64,000 nucleotides of DNA, taken from assembly GCA_002346545.1 (NCBI GenBank), contig DEAA01000072.1:18395-82394 (forward strand), read 5' to 3'. This document shows positions 1 through 8,063 of the stretch, piece by piece (within the stretch, counting starts at the first letter, position 1; each line of letters starts with the position of its first letter). A model generated the notes under the pieces. That model did not search any database, was not told the DNA's origin, and was given only the letters and a program-made list of their open reading frames with translations. Made by a program: the position numbers and the translations under genes. This DNA is from Acidobacteria bacterium UBA2994 (GTDB taxonomy: Bacteria; Acidobacteriota; Vicinamibacteria; Vicinamibacterales; UBA8438).

Positions 1-1
1 C

Positions 2-92
2 GATCCCGTACCAGATTCCGGGAATGATTCCCGATCGAGCCGCGGATCCAGGAAACGGTCGGGTCGCGGCTCGAGACGGGGACGCCGTTAGA
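2..92 (+). CDS. 3' end of a protein with a basic tail, possibly YidC (partial)
   Basis: An open frame enters from the left edge and stops at TAG 90-92. Its last 29 or so residues are rich in Ser, Gly, Arg and Lys and end GSRRGRR. YidC insertases often end in a basic, ribosome-binding tail, and yidC normally sits directly upstream of jag and mnmE, so a YidC tail is the best guess. The assignment rests on gene order and composition only, because no membrane segment is visible. Another frame is also open across the edge (to TGA 119-121), so the frame choice is uncertain. Confidence 0.4.
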
Positions 93-135
93 CACCAGGC
101 TGCAGGTTGCGCAGAACCATGAGAGGAAGAACCAA

Positions 136-591
136 GTGAGCGCTGATCTCGAATCTCGGATGGTGAGCTTTGTTGAGGAGGTGGCCTCGGCGATGGGGAT
201 GTCTGTGGAGGTGGCGTGCACACCGATCGACGACGGTACGCGTATCACCGTCGATGGCGAAGCTGGAGAGCTTCTGCTGCGTCGCAAGGCGGTCGGTCTG
301 GATGCGTTGCAGCATGTGGTCAATGCGGTGTTTCGAGGTGAGCACACCAGGGGGCACATCGTCGTGGATTGTCTCGACTACCGGAAGGGGAAGGACGAGG
401 AACTGCGACAGACCGCGGTGCTGCTTGCCGACCGGGCGCGGACGACCGGCGAGACTCAGGAGCTTGGTCCACTCAATCCCTACGCGCGACGCATCGTTCA
501 TCTTGCGATCGCCGACGACCCCGGTGTTGCTTCGGAGAGTGTCGGCGACGCGTTCCTCAAGACGGTGCTCATCTCGGCCAGCAGGTCTTAG
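136..591 (+). CDS. jag: Jag/KhpB-type RNA-binding protein, KH and R3H domains
   Basis: This is a 151-residue single-stranded nucleic-acid binding protein. The middle part (about residues 30-90) resembles the KH-like domain of Jag, with a run rich in Val and Ile followed by a basic DYRKGKDEEL stretch. The C-terminus (about 105-145) is an R3H domain with the diagnostic Arg-x3-His, visible as RRIVH in a context starting LNPYARR. The N-terminal Jag_N domain of longer homologues is absent, so this is the short form. The start is GTG at 136, preceded by a purine-rich GAGAGGAAGA ribosome site. Known members bind RNA and affect cell elongation in Gram-positives; the role here is not established. It heads the conserved jag-mnmE-mnmG-rsmG block. 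Confidence 0.85.
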   Translation: MSADLESRMVSFVEEVASAMGMSVEVACTPIDDGTRITVDGEAGELLLRRKAVGLDALQHVVNAVFRGEHTRGHIVVDCLDYRKGKDEELRQTAVLLADRARTTGETQELGPLNPYARRIVHLAIADDPGVASESVGDAFLKTVLISASRS

Positions 592-722
592 GCCGAGCAC
601 CTCGAGGCGTTCCACTGGAGCGCGCCCGCATCGGTCAACCGCCGTCCCGCGGTTGACCGGATCCAGCCCGCATCGAATACTGCCGGAGGTAGTGGCCGCG
701 CCGCGGTCACAGTGAGACCGGT

Positions 723-2096
723 ATGTTCAGTTCAGACGACACCATCGTTGCCCTAGCGACGCCACGAGGCCGCGGGGGGCTGGGGGTGGTCCGACTGAGT
801 GGTGCCCGGGCGCAGGATGTCGCCCAGGCGCTCCTCGGGCGGGCGACGGTGCTCGAAGCGCGTCGAGCGACGGTGACCACCCTGATGGACGGCGTAGGCA
901 GCCGCCGGCGGGCGATCGATGAAGTGGTGGCCACCTTGTTCCCTAGTCCAGGGTCCTACACGGGGGAGGACGTCGTCGAGGTGAGCGCCCACGGCAGTCC
1001 AGTCTTGCTGGACCGCATTGTGGCTCTGGCGGTGGCGGCGGGGGCTCGGTTGGCCGAGCCGGGGGAGTTCACCTTCCGTGCGTTCCTCCACGGTCGTTTG
1101 GATCTGGTGCAGGCCGAGGCGGTGGCCGACCTAATCGAGGCGGTGACGCCGAGGCAGGCGCGGGTGGCGTTCGACCAGCTCGAAGGGACGATGACCGCCC
1201 GCATTGCCGCGCTGGATGAACAACTGTTCGATCTGACGATGCGGTTGGAGGCCTCGCTCGATTTTCCCGAGGAGGGGTATCACTTCATTACGCCGGCCGA
1301 GGTCGCGGAGGGGATCGCGATGGTCCGAGGCAAGATCGAGGAAACGTTGGCAGAGGCGTCACAGGGACGGTTGGTTCGGGAAGGGTGTCAGGTGGTGATC
1401 CTCGGGACACCAAATGCCGGCAAGTCTTCTATTTTCAATGCGTTACTTGGATCATCCAGGTCGATCGTAGCGGGCCAGCCGGGGACCACAAGAGACCTGG
1501 TGACCGAGCGGCTGGACGTCGACGGTCTCGCGGTCACTCTGGTCGATTCGGCGGGCCTCCGGCCGGCCACTGACCTGGTCGAGGAGGAAGGGGTGGCTCG
1601 GGCGCGCGGGGCGGTCGGGGTAGCGTCGGTGGCGCTGGTGGTGCTGGACCGTTCGCGCGCGTGGAGTGAGGCGGAGTTGCAGGCACTGCGGGAGGCCGAC
1701 GAAGTACCGCGTGTGGTGGCGGTCAACAAGGTCGATCTTCCGGCAGCGTGGCAACCGCGGGAGTTTGAAGGCCTGGATGGGATCGGGGTGGTCGAGGTGT
1801 CGGCCGCGACCGGAGAAGGATTGGTGCGGTTGCGGTCGGCGCTGGTGCAGGCGTTGGGGGGGGGAGAGCCGTTGCGCGACAGTCCGGCGGTGGCAAATCG
1901 TCGGCATACGAGATTGTTGGAGCAGGCGGCGGCGGCGCTGGGGGCTGCCGAGAGGAGCGTGGCCCAGGGTGCGGCGGAGGAGTTCGTGCTGGCCGATATG
2001 GCGCGGGCGAGGACGACGTTCGAGGAATTGACGGGGAGCCGTACGCCGGACCAGGTGCTGGAGCAGATCTTCGAACGGTTCTGCATTGGTAAGTAG
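723..2096 (+). CDS. mnmE: tRNA modification GTPase MnmE
   Basis: The 457-residue product pairs with MnmG to install the 5-carboxymethylaminomethyl group on the wobble uridine of certain tRNAs. The N-terminal tetrahydrofolate-binding domain starts with ATPRGRGGLGVVRLSG. A helical domain surrounds an inserted G domain: G1 GTPNAGKSS near residue 228, DSAG near 275, NKVD near 334. The C-terminus is CIGK, the conserved Cys-x-x-Lys tail required for modification. Length is normal (about 450). The gene lies 13 bp upstream of mnmG, so the two partners are probably cotranscribed. It acts in the cytoplasm as a K+-activated GTPase dimer, which is family knowledge. Confidence 0.97.
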   Translation: MFSSDDTIVALATPRGRGGLGVVRLSGARAQDVAQALLGRATVLEARRATVTTLMDGVGSRRRAIDEVVATLFPSPGSYTGEDVVEVSAHGSPVLLDRIVALAVAAGARLAEPGEFTFRAFLHGRLDLVQAEAVADLIEAVTPRQARVAFDQLEGTMTARIAALDEQLFDLTMRLEASLDFPEEGYHFITPAEVAEGIAMVRGKIEETLAEASQGRLVREGCQVVILGTPNAGKSSIFNALLGSSRSIVAGQPGTTRDLVTERLDVDGLAVTLVDSAGLRPATDLVEEEGVARARGAVGVASVALVVLDRSRAWSEAELQALREADEVPRVVAVNKVDLPAAWQPREFEGLDGIGVVEVSAATGEGLVRLRSALVQALGGGEPLRDSPAVANRRHTRLLEQAAAALGAAERSVAQGAAEEFVLADMARARTTFEELTGSRTPDQVLEQIFERFCIGK

Positions 2097-2109
2097 GTGA
2101 GGTGAAGGA

Positions 2110-3951
2110 ATGAGGAGGGTCTACGACGTGGTCGTCGTGGGCGCCGGTCACGCCGGCGTGGAGACGGCGCATGCCGCGGCGACGGTGGGGTGTTCGGTAG
2201 CGTTGTGCACGCTGTCTAGAGAGACGGTGGCGCAGATGCCATGCAATCCGGCCGTGGGTGGCACGGCCAAAGGACATCTGGTTCGTGAGATCGATGCGCT
2301 GGGTGGGTTGATGGGGCGCGCGATCGATGCCACCGGCATTCAGTTCAAGTTGCTGAATCGCAGCCGAGGGCCGGCGGTCTGGTCGCCGCGGGCGCAGGCG
2401 GACAAGCGTCGCTATGGCGAGTGGATGCGAAGACGGCTGGATGCGATGCCGGGGATCGAGTGGGTGGTCGGCCGGGTCGGCCGGGTGGCTGTTTCGGGGC
2501 AGGTCGCTCGCGGCGTTGAGCTGGAGGATGGGACGCCGGTGTGGGGTCGGTCGGTGGTAGTGACGACCGGAACGTTCCTGAACGGGCTGATTCACGTCGG
2601 GCCAGAGACCCGGCCGGCGGGGCGGTTGGGCGAACCTGCGTCTATCCAGCTCGGAGAGTCGCTGCGGGCGCTCGGGTTGGTGTGGGGCCGGTTGAAGACG
2701 GGCACCCCTCCACGGTTGGCGAAAGGGAGTATCGAGTACGACGGGTTGAAGGAGGAGCGTGGGGATGTTGAACCGGTGCCGTTCTCATTCAGTACAGGCC
2801 GGGTAGAGCGAGAACAAGTCCTCTGCCACATCATCCACACGGGGGACAAGGCGCATGGATTGGTGCGCAAGCATCTGGCCGAGTCCCCGCTCTATAACGG
2901 TCAGATTCAAGGCATCGGCCCGCGGTACTGTCCGTCGCTCGAGGACAAGGTGATGCGGTTTCCGGAGAGGGAGCGGCATCAGCTGTTTCTGGAGCCGGAA
3001 GGCGTCGACGTGGAGGAGGTGTACCTGAGCGGCTGCTCCATGAGCTTGCCGGCGTCGGTGCAGGAACGGATCGTGCGGAGCCTGCCGGGATTGAGTCAGG
3101 CAGAGATGCTGCGTCCGGGGTACGCCGTGGAGTATGACTTCATTCAGCCAACGGAATTGGCACGAACGCTCGAGACGAAGAGGATTCGGGGCCTGTTCTT
3201 GGCGGGTCAGGTGAATGGCACCTCTGGGTACGAGGAGGCGGCGGGGCAAGGTCTGGTTGCCGGCGTGAATGCGGCTCGGCAGGTACGGGGTGAGGGTAAG
3301 TTCGTGCTGAGTCGGGCGGAAGCGTATCTAGGGGTGATGGTCGACGATCTGACTACGGGGGGGTGCCTGGAGCCGTATCGGATGTTCACGTCGCGAGCGG
3401 AGCACCGCCTGTTGTTGCGGATAGACAACGCGGATCTTCGGCTGACTCCAAGAGGGAGAGAGGTGGGGTTGGTCGGGGATTTGGCATGGGAGAGGTTTGG
3501 TGCCCGCCAGGGCCGCTATGAACGGAATCTCGCCCGGGTGAGGGCCGGCCGAGTTAGGGATGGCGCCAGGACTGTCGAGCTGACGCAGGTGCTGAGGCGA
3601 CCCGGTGTATCGCTGGCGGGTCTAGCGTCGGAGGGAGCGGTCCAGGTGGAGACAGGACCGGGCCCGGAGATGGTCGAGCTGTCGAGCGTCGAAACCGAAG
3701 TGAAGTACGAGGGATACCTGCGGCGGCAGGAAGCTACGGTCGCCCGACAGCGAAGGGATGAGCGCCGGCGGATACCGTCGGGGTTTCCGTTCGACCGGGT
3801 CCCGGGTCTGTCGCGGGAGGTGCAGGAGCGGTTGACCGGTGTTGGCCCAGCGACGTTGGGACAGGCGGCCAGGGTGCCTGGGGTGACCCCGGCGGCGGTG
3901 GCGGTGTTGGGCGCCTATGTGAAGCGGTGGGGCGGGTGGATAGAGGCGTGA
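2110..3951 (+). CDS. mnmG: tRNA uridine-5-carboxymethylaminomethyl(34) synthesis FAD enzyme MnmG
   Basis: The 613-residue FAD-dependent partner of MnmE has the Rossmann dinucleotide motif [10 protein letters not shown] at residues 11-20. It also has the family block [20 protein letters not shown] near 40-60 and the GidA signature [14 protein letters not shown] near 370. The C-terminal helical region ends in a helix-hairpin-like segment ([19 protein letters not shown]). Length is typical (610-630). The start ATG at 2110 follows AGGTGAAGGA, a good ribosome site, just after the mnmE stop. It is followed 7 bp later by rsmG. Confidence 0.97.
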   Translation: MRRVYDVVVVGAGHAGVETAHAAATVGCSVALCTLSRETVAQMPCNPAVGGTAKGHLVREIDALGGLMGRAIDATGIQFKLLNRSRGPAVWSPRAQADKRRYGEWMRRRLDAMPGIEWVVGRVGRVAVSGQVARGVELEDGTPVWGRSVVVTTGTFLNGLIHVGPETRPAGRLGEPASIQLGESLRALGLVWGRLKTGTPPRLAKGSIEYDGLKEERGDVEPVPFSFSTGRVEREQVLCHIIHTGDKAHGLVRKHLAESPLYNGQIQGIGPRYCPSLEDKVMRFPERERHQLFLEPEGVDVEEVYLSGCSMSLPASVQERIVRSLPGLSQAEMLRPGYAVEYDFIQPTELARTLETKRIRGLFLAGQVNGTSGYEEAAGQGLVAGVNAARQVRGEGKFVLSRAEAYLGVMVDDLTTGGCLEPYRMFTSRAEHRLLLRIDNADLRLTPRGREVGLVGDLAWERFGARQGRYERNLARVRAGRVRDGARTVELTQVLRRPGVSLAGLASEGAVQVETGPGPEMVELSSVETEVKYEGYLRRQEATVARQRRDERRRIPSGFPFDRVPGLSREVQERLTGVGPATLGQAARVPGVTPAAVAVLGAYVKRWGGWIEA

Positions 3952-3958
3952 GAGCGAC

Positions 3959-4576
3959 GTGCTGAAGGTAACGGCGTCCGATATCAAGGCGGCCGCTGAT
4001 GCAAGGGGCGTCCCTATGCCGTTGGAGCTGGCCGCCAGGTTGGAAGAGTACCTGGCGTTGCTCTTTCGTTGGAACGAGCGGATCAATCTCACGTCGGTTG
4101 GAGAGAAGGGTGTGGCGGTAGACCGGCTGCTGCTCGAGGGTGTGTTTGCGGCGGGGCTTTTGCCGAGTAGGCAGATGTTCGCGATCGACATCGGGTCTGG
4201 AGCGGGATCCCCCGCGATCCCGATGCTCCTGACACTAGGCGGCGGACGGCTGGTGTTGGTGGAGTCGAGGCAGCGGAAGGCTGCGTTTCTGAGAGAAGCG
4301 GTGCGTTCGCTGGGGTTGGATGGCGTCAGGGTCGCCGCGTGCCGGTTTGATGAGTTGACGGTCGAGGATGATCTGAAAGCGGACGTCGTGACGAGTCGCG
4401 GCGTGCGTGTGGATGCCGCGATTGGTGCGGAGGTTGGACGCCGGTTGGCACCGGGCGGAAGTTGGTTGGTGTTCGGCGGTAAGACTTCCGGCGCCGCCGG
4501 TCTGTGGCGGGTCGATCGGTCAGTTTCTTTGCCGGGGTCCGGCGCTGGCGAACTCTTTTTGATGAGGCAAAGATAA
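3959..4576 (+). CDS. rsmG: 16S rRNA (guanine527-N7) methyltransferase RsmG
   Basis: The 205-residue class I SAM-dependent methyltransferase carries motif I as AIDIGSGAGSPAIPM near residues 72-86. The family stretch RWNERINLTS lies upstream (about 38-47) and VTSRGV lies near 143. RsmG methylates N7 of G527 in 16S rRNA, and its loss gives low-level streptomycin resistance in several bacteria (family knowledge). The start is GTG at 3959, 7 bp after the mnmG stop, giving the classical mnmG-rsmG pair. The C-terminus is slightly short compared with E. coli RsmG but includes the final strand region. Confidence 0.92.
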   Translation: MLKVTASDIKAAADARGVPMPLELAARLEEYLALLFRWNERINLTSVGEKGVAVDRLLLEGVFAAGLLPSRQMFAIDIGSGAGSPAIPMLLTLGGGRLVLVESRQRKAAFLREAVRSLGLDGVRVAACRFDELTVEDDLKADVVTSRGVRVDAAIGAEVGRRLAPGGSWLVFGGKTSGAAGLWRVDRSVSLPGSGAGELFLMRQR

Positions 4577-5067
4577 AACGAAGATCGTGGTTGTATGCTG
4601 AGAGCGGCGCGCAAGAGGGTCTCACTGTGGGATATCCGGCAGGAGGGGCTGACAGGCGCTTCGCCAGAGCCTCTTCCGTGTAGGAGTAGGGCAGGTTGCA
4701 ATACGCCTTCGTTGGTGGCCTACCGAAGTCAATTTGCCGGCGCGAAAGGGGTGTGAGTGGTCTGGTCAGGCCCGGTGTTGCTTTCCCTGGGTTCCCCATT
4801 CGGTGGTCGGTGTACCTGCTGGTCTGGAATTTCAATAGAGGCTCACACGGGCGGAGATGGCTGGATTGCTCTTGGTCTCATAACGTTCGCCGGCATTCTC
4901 TAGTCCCCTGTTCCCTGGCGCGGTATTCCCGCAAGGCAGGCGTTGGTCCCTGGCAGTGGCTGTTCATTATGGAGCTTGGTTGCTGCTGGTGGTTGGTTGG
5001 ACGCCAGCTTGGGGAGTTGGATTTTTTCGCCGGCATCTCAAGCCTGCCTGGTGCCCGTGTTACCCGG

Positions 5068-5083
5068 CGTTCCACGTGGAACC
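5068..5083. promoter_or_regulatory. parS centromere site (14-bp perfect core)
   Basis: CGTTCCACGTGGAACC contains the 14-bp perfect palindrome GTTCCACGTGGAAC around the CACGTG centre, close to the bacterial parS consensus TGTTTCACGTGAAACA. It lies 560 bp upstream of parA-parB and is expected to load ParB. Confidence 0.75.
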
Positions 5084-5170
5084 TTGGAATTTGTGGCGGG
5101 TAGTTTATCGCCGGCCGCCACGGTTCCAGGAAGAGTAGTCTCAAAGCAATCTTCGTTTAGGCGTACGGTC

Positions 5171-5186
5171 GTTTCCAAGTGGAACA
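5171..5186. promoter_or_regulatory. Degenerate parS-like site
   Basis: GTTTCCAAGTGGAACA matches the parS pattern on both arms, but the central CACGTG is changed to CAAGTG, which breaks the symmetric core. It lies between the two intact sites, so it may be a decayed or weak site. Confidence 0.4.
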
Positions 5187-5474
5187 GGCGCGGTGGTGTC
5201 CGTTCCGGCTTGGCGTCTAGTGGCGGGGCCTTCATCTGGGCAATCCCTAGCTTGACTGTGTGCAGGTCACCGATGCGCGCGGGCTGACCTAGAACCGGGC
5301 TCCCCAGCCGGTACCACAGTGCCCTCTTCGGGTCTCAATACGTTTGCGCCTCCATCCGGATTTCCCCAGTCGCTTGAACACACAGAGGCTCTTGGTCGAG
5401 GTGAGCCGATCTCAGGTTTGCTTGCTAGGTTCCTTGTTGGCTCTGTGCGGGTGTGTCCCGAGGGGTGCTCGCTG

Positions 5475-5490
5475 TGTTCCACGTGGAACA
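5475..5490. promoter_or_regulatory. parS centromere site (16-bp perfect palindrome)
   Basis: TGTTCCACGTGGAACA is a perfect 16-bp palindrome. It differs from consensus TGTTTCACGTGAAACA only by a symmetric T-to-C/A-to-G pair. It lies 140 bp upstream of parA and is the best ParB-binding candidate in the window. Confidence 0.85.
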
Positions 5491-5594
5491 CCCCAACCCA
5501 TGCGCGCCGGCCGCCGGGCAACCTGTGCATAGGGCCTTGCACTGATGTGCTGATTCGCGTTAGTCTTTCAGGCCGCGCAGACCGCCACCAAAAT

Positions 5595-5623
5595 GTCAAA
5601 AGGGCAATAATTTAGGTCAAAAG
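5595..5623. repeat. Direct repeat GTCAAAAG x2 at the parA start
   Basis: GTCAAAAG occurs at 5595-5602 and again at 5616-5623, exactly 21 bp apart (two helical turns), ending 6 bp before the parA ATG. The spacing suggests an operator or autoregulatory site, for example for ParA, but this is inference only. The two copies bracket the A/T-rich segment CAATAATTTA. Confidence 0.3.
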
Positions 5624-5629
5624 ACATAA

Positions 5630-6427
5630 ATGGGCAGGATCATCTCGATCGCGAACCAAAAAGGCGGGGTCGGTAAGACGACCACAGCGATCAACCTCGC
5701 TGCATCCCTGGCGATGGGCGAGCGGTCCGTCCTCTTGGTTGATCTGGATCCCCAGTCGAATCTCACCAGTGGCATCGGGTTAACCGAGGCCGTCGCGAGC
5801 AAGCGGACCGTCTACGAGGCCCTCACATCCGATACCCCGCTTGACCCTCGGGAGATCGAGCTCGACACTCAGGTGACCGGGCTACGCCTGATTCCGGCCG
5901 ACCGCCATCTCACGGGAGCCGAGGTCGAACTGGTGGGAATGCTGGCAAGAGAAAGCCGACTGCGCCCGCTCCTGCAGCAGGCTAAGTCTCGATACGACTA
6001 CATCTTTATCGATACCCCGCCTTCGCTTGGGCTGCTGACCCTCAATGCCCTCGTCGCGGCCGAGACCATCCTGATTCCGCTCAACTGCGAGTACTTCGCG
6101 CTTGAAGGCCTGGCCGAGCTGACCTCAACGATGCAACGCGTGCGGGCTACCCTGAATCCGACGCTCGACCTCGAGGGGGTCCTACTTACGATGGCCGACA
6201 CCCGCACCCGCTTGGGCCAAGGCGTAGCCGAGGAGGTGCGCCGACACTTTGGCGACAAGGTCTACGACACAGTCATCCCCAGAAACGTGCGTCTTGCAGA
6301 GGCGCCCGGACACGGCCTGCCGGCCATCCTCTACGACGTCCGCTCTCGCGGGGCCGAAGCCTACCTGGCGCTCGCCCGGGAGATTCTCGATCGGGAGGCG
6401 CCTCGACTCCCCGACTCGATCCTCTAG
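5630..6427 (+). CDS. parA: Chromosome partitioning ATPase ParA (Soj)
   Basis: The 265-residue deviant Walker-A ATPase begins MGRIISIANQKGGVGKTTTA, with the signature Lys at residues 11-18. It continues with DLDPQSNLTSG (switch/Walker A') near 38 and DTPPSLGLLTLNAL (Walker B) near 125. With ParB and parS it segregates newly replicated origins by nucleoid-bound ATP cycling (family knowledge). Length matches chromosomal Soj-type ParA without an N-terminal HTH. It forms an operon with parB, 17 bp downstream. Confidence 0.95.
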   Translation: MGRIISIANQKGGVGKTTTAINLAASLAMGERSVLLVDLDPQSNLTSGIGLTEAVASKRTVYEALTSDTPLDPREIELDTQVTGLRLIPADRHLTGAEVELVGMLARESRLRPLLQQAKSRYDYIFIDTPPSLGLLTLNALVAAETILIPLNCEYFALEGLAELTSTMQRVRATLNPTLDLEGVLLTMADTRTRLGQGVAEEVRRHFGDKVYDTVIPRNVRLAEAPGHGLPAILYDVRSRGAEAYLALAREILDREAPRLPDSIL

Positions 6428-6444
6428 CCCCCAGGAGTTCTCTC

Positions 6445-7323
6445 ATGGCCAAGACAAGACAGGCACTCGGACGAGGCCTCAGCGCCCTCATCCCGACGAC
6501 ACCAGATCTTCAAGCTGCAGCCGGGCCCGCCACCGACACGCCTACCGAGCTTGATGTCGACCGACTGCAGCCCAATTCCGACCAGCCTCGTACAACGATG
6601 GACGAAACTCGCCTCGACGAGCTGAGTCGCTCCATCGAAGTCTCGGGCGTGATCCAGCCGATCGTGGTGCGGCATCTTGATGACGGCCGATTCGAAATCG
6701 TTGCCGGCGAGCGACGCTGGCGCGCTGCCCAGCGTGCCGGGCTACACCGTGTGCCGGTGGTCGTCCGGGACGTGGCCGACGAGAACCTGCTGCAACTTGC
6801 TCTTGTCGAGAACCTCCAGCGCGAGAATCTCAATCCCATCGAAGAGGCCGAAGGCTACCGCCAGCTGATAGCCGAACATGGCTTGACCCAGGACGCGGTC
6901 GCTCAGGCGGTGGGGAAAGACCGCGCGACGGTTGCCAACTACGTGCGCCTCCTGCAGCTGCCGTCTGAGGTGCAGGCCGAGCTTGGGGCGGGTCGGATGG
7001 CCATGGGCCACGCACGGGCCCTCCTCGGACTCGATGCCGGCGCCCAGCGCCGGGCCGCGCGAGAGGTCGTGGCCCGCGGCCTTTCGGTCCGCGAGACCGA
7101 GGCGTTGGTCCGCCGCATGACCCACGCCGGCGATCCGGCCCGCCCGACGGGGGGCGCTCCACCGCTCGACGTCCACACCCGCGCGGCACAGGACCGCCTC
7201 CGGGTTGCGCTGGGTACGCGCGTCCGCATCGTCCGCCGAGGGAAGCAGGGGCGGATTGAGATCAACTTCACCTCCGAGCCGGAGCTCCAGCGACTCTTCG
7301 ACCGGTTGACGGCTGCCTCGTAG
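6445..7323 (+). CDS. parB: Chromosome partitioning CTPase ParB (Spo0J)
   Basis: The 292-residue ParB has the N-terminal CTP-binding ParB/Srx domain with GERRWRAAQRAG (about 88-99) and ENLQRENLNPIEEAEGY (about 118-134). The parS-binding helix-turn-helix follows (TQDAVAQAVGKDRATVANYV, about 147-166). The C-terminal dimerisation segment is at about 250-290. The start METAKTR-like region (MAKTRQALGRGLSALIP) is the family N-terminus containing the conserved RGLSALIP motif. The parS sites upstream of parA are its likely loading sites. Confidence 0.95.
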   Translation: MAKTRQALGRGLSALIPTTPDLQAAAGPATDTPTELDVDRLQPNSDQPRTTMDETRLDELSRSIEVSGVIQPIVVRHLDDGRFEIVAGERRWRAAQRAGLHRVPVVVRDVADENLLQLALVENLQRENLNPIEEAEGYRQLIAEHGLTQDAVAQAVGKDRATVANYVRLLQLPSEVQAELGAGRMAMGHARALLGLDAGAQRRAAREVVARGLSVRETEALVRRMTHAGDPARPTGGAPPLDVHTRAAQDRLRVALGTRVRIVRRGKQGRIEINFTSEPELQRLFDRLTAAS

Positions 7324-7336
7324 CCCTCCGGACGGC

Positions 7337-7366
7337 TTGATGGCGTTTCGCCCAGAATGGTATAAC
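7337..7366 (+). promoter_or_regulatory. Putative sigma-70-type promoter of the atpHAGDC operon
   Basis: TTGATG (7337-7342) and TATAAC (7361-7366) are separated by 18 bp, close to TTGACA/TATAAT. The site lies in the gap between parB and atpH and about 75 bp before the atpH ATG. It was assigned by eye, without transcript data. Confidence 0.45.
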
Positions 7367-7439
7367 TACATGTTTGGCCCGCTCGGCCGGAGCGCCACAA
7401 CGGCCTCCGGATCACCGTCGTCCTGGCCACCCGGACACC

Positions 7440-7985
7440 ATGACCAATCGCACTGTGGCTGCGCGCTACGCCCGCGCACTGTTCGATGTCAGCACTAAAC
7501 AGCATGACCTCCGCCAGGTTGAAACCGACCTGATGGGTTTCTCAGACCTCCTCGCTGGTCACGAGATGCTCGGGCGCGTGCTGCTGAATCCTGCTGTTCC
7601 CACACCGAGGAAGAAGGATCTGGTCTCTGCCCTGCTCGAGCGGCTGGATCCCTTAACTCCTCCGGTGACCAAACTGCTTCACCTACTTGCCGAGCGCGAC
7701 AGGCTGGTTCTCCTCGGCGACATCGTGGAAGCGTACCGCGGCCGCCTGCTCCGGCACCTCGGTGTGGTGGAGGCACAGGTCACGACCGCCACGCCGATCA
7801 GCGATGACCGCACCGCCGGTCTCGAACGTGCGCTGCAGGCGGCCAGCGGAGCGCAGGTGACGATGACGACCGACGTCGACCCTGAACTCTTGGGCGGTGT
7901 CGTGGCACGCGTCGGCACGACCGTCTATGACGGAAGCGTCGCGCACCACCTCCAACGGATTCGCCAGAACCTCCTGGAGCAGTAG
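7440..7985 (+). CDS. atpH: ATP synthase F1 subunit delta
   Basis: The 181-residue delta subunit begins MTNRTVAARYARALFDVS, the standard start. The conserved C-terminal region has DPELLGGVVARVGTTVYDGSV near 143-163. Delta forms the peripheral-stalk cap that joins F1 to the b subunits. I chose ATG 7440 rather than the upstream in-frame TTG 7374, because the extra 22 residues are Pro/Arg-rich, unlike the family, and would overlap the promoter. It is first in the atpHAGDC operon. Confidence 0.93.
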   Translation: MTNRTVAARYARALFDVSTKQHDLRQVETDLMGFSDLLAGHEMLGRVLLNPAVPTPRKKDLVSALLERLDPLTPPVTKLLHLLAERDRLVLLGDIVEAYRGRLLRHLGVVEAQVTTATPISDDRTAGLERALQAASGAQVTMTTDVDPELLGGVVARVGTTVYDGSVAHHLQRIRQNLLEQ

Positions 7986-8063
7986 GGCTCGTATCGACGA
8001 CGTCCAGACCAGGCACGAAACACAAACGACGAACCACACGAACCACAGACAGGCTCCTTTGCG

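Larger units (their letters stand above)
4577..5629. other. 1 kb non-coding stretch upstream of parA carrying parS sites
   Basis: No convincing gene lies between rsmG and parA. The short open frames have atypical composition, no recognisable motifs, and overlap one another on both strands. Two good parS palindromes and one degenerate copy occur at 5068, 5171 and 5475 (listed separately). I looked for DnaA boxes (TTATCCACA-like) and found no cluster, so I do not call an origin, although mnmG, rsmG and parAB are commonly origin-proximal. The last 50 bases before parA are clearly richer in A and T. Confidence 0.6.

Noticed and set aside
4696..5615. Open frames of about 100-135 codons in the rsmG-parA gap
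   Set aside because: They overlap each other on several frames and both strands, have Trp/Cys/Arg-rich composition unlike neighbouring genes, and carry no motif. The parS sites show the stretch is non-coding.
4577..5629. Replication origin with DnaA boxes
   Set aside because: No cluster of TTATCCACA-like sites was found. The nearest match (reverse strand near 5523) has two mismatches, so I do not call oriC despite the suggestive gene order.
7374..7439. Upstream TTG start for atpH
   Set aside because: The extra residues (Pro/Arg-rich) are absent from delta subunits and would begin just after the putative promoter; ATG 7440 matches the family start.
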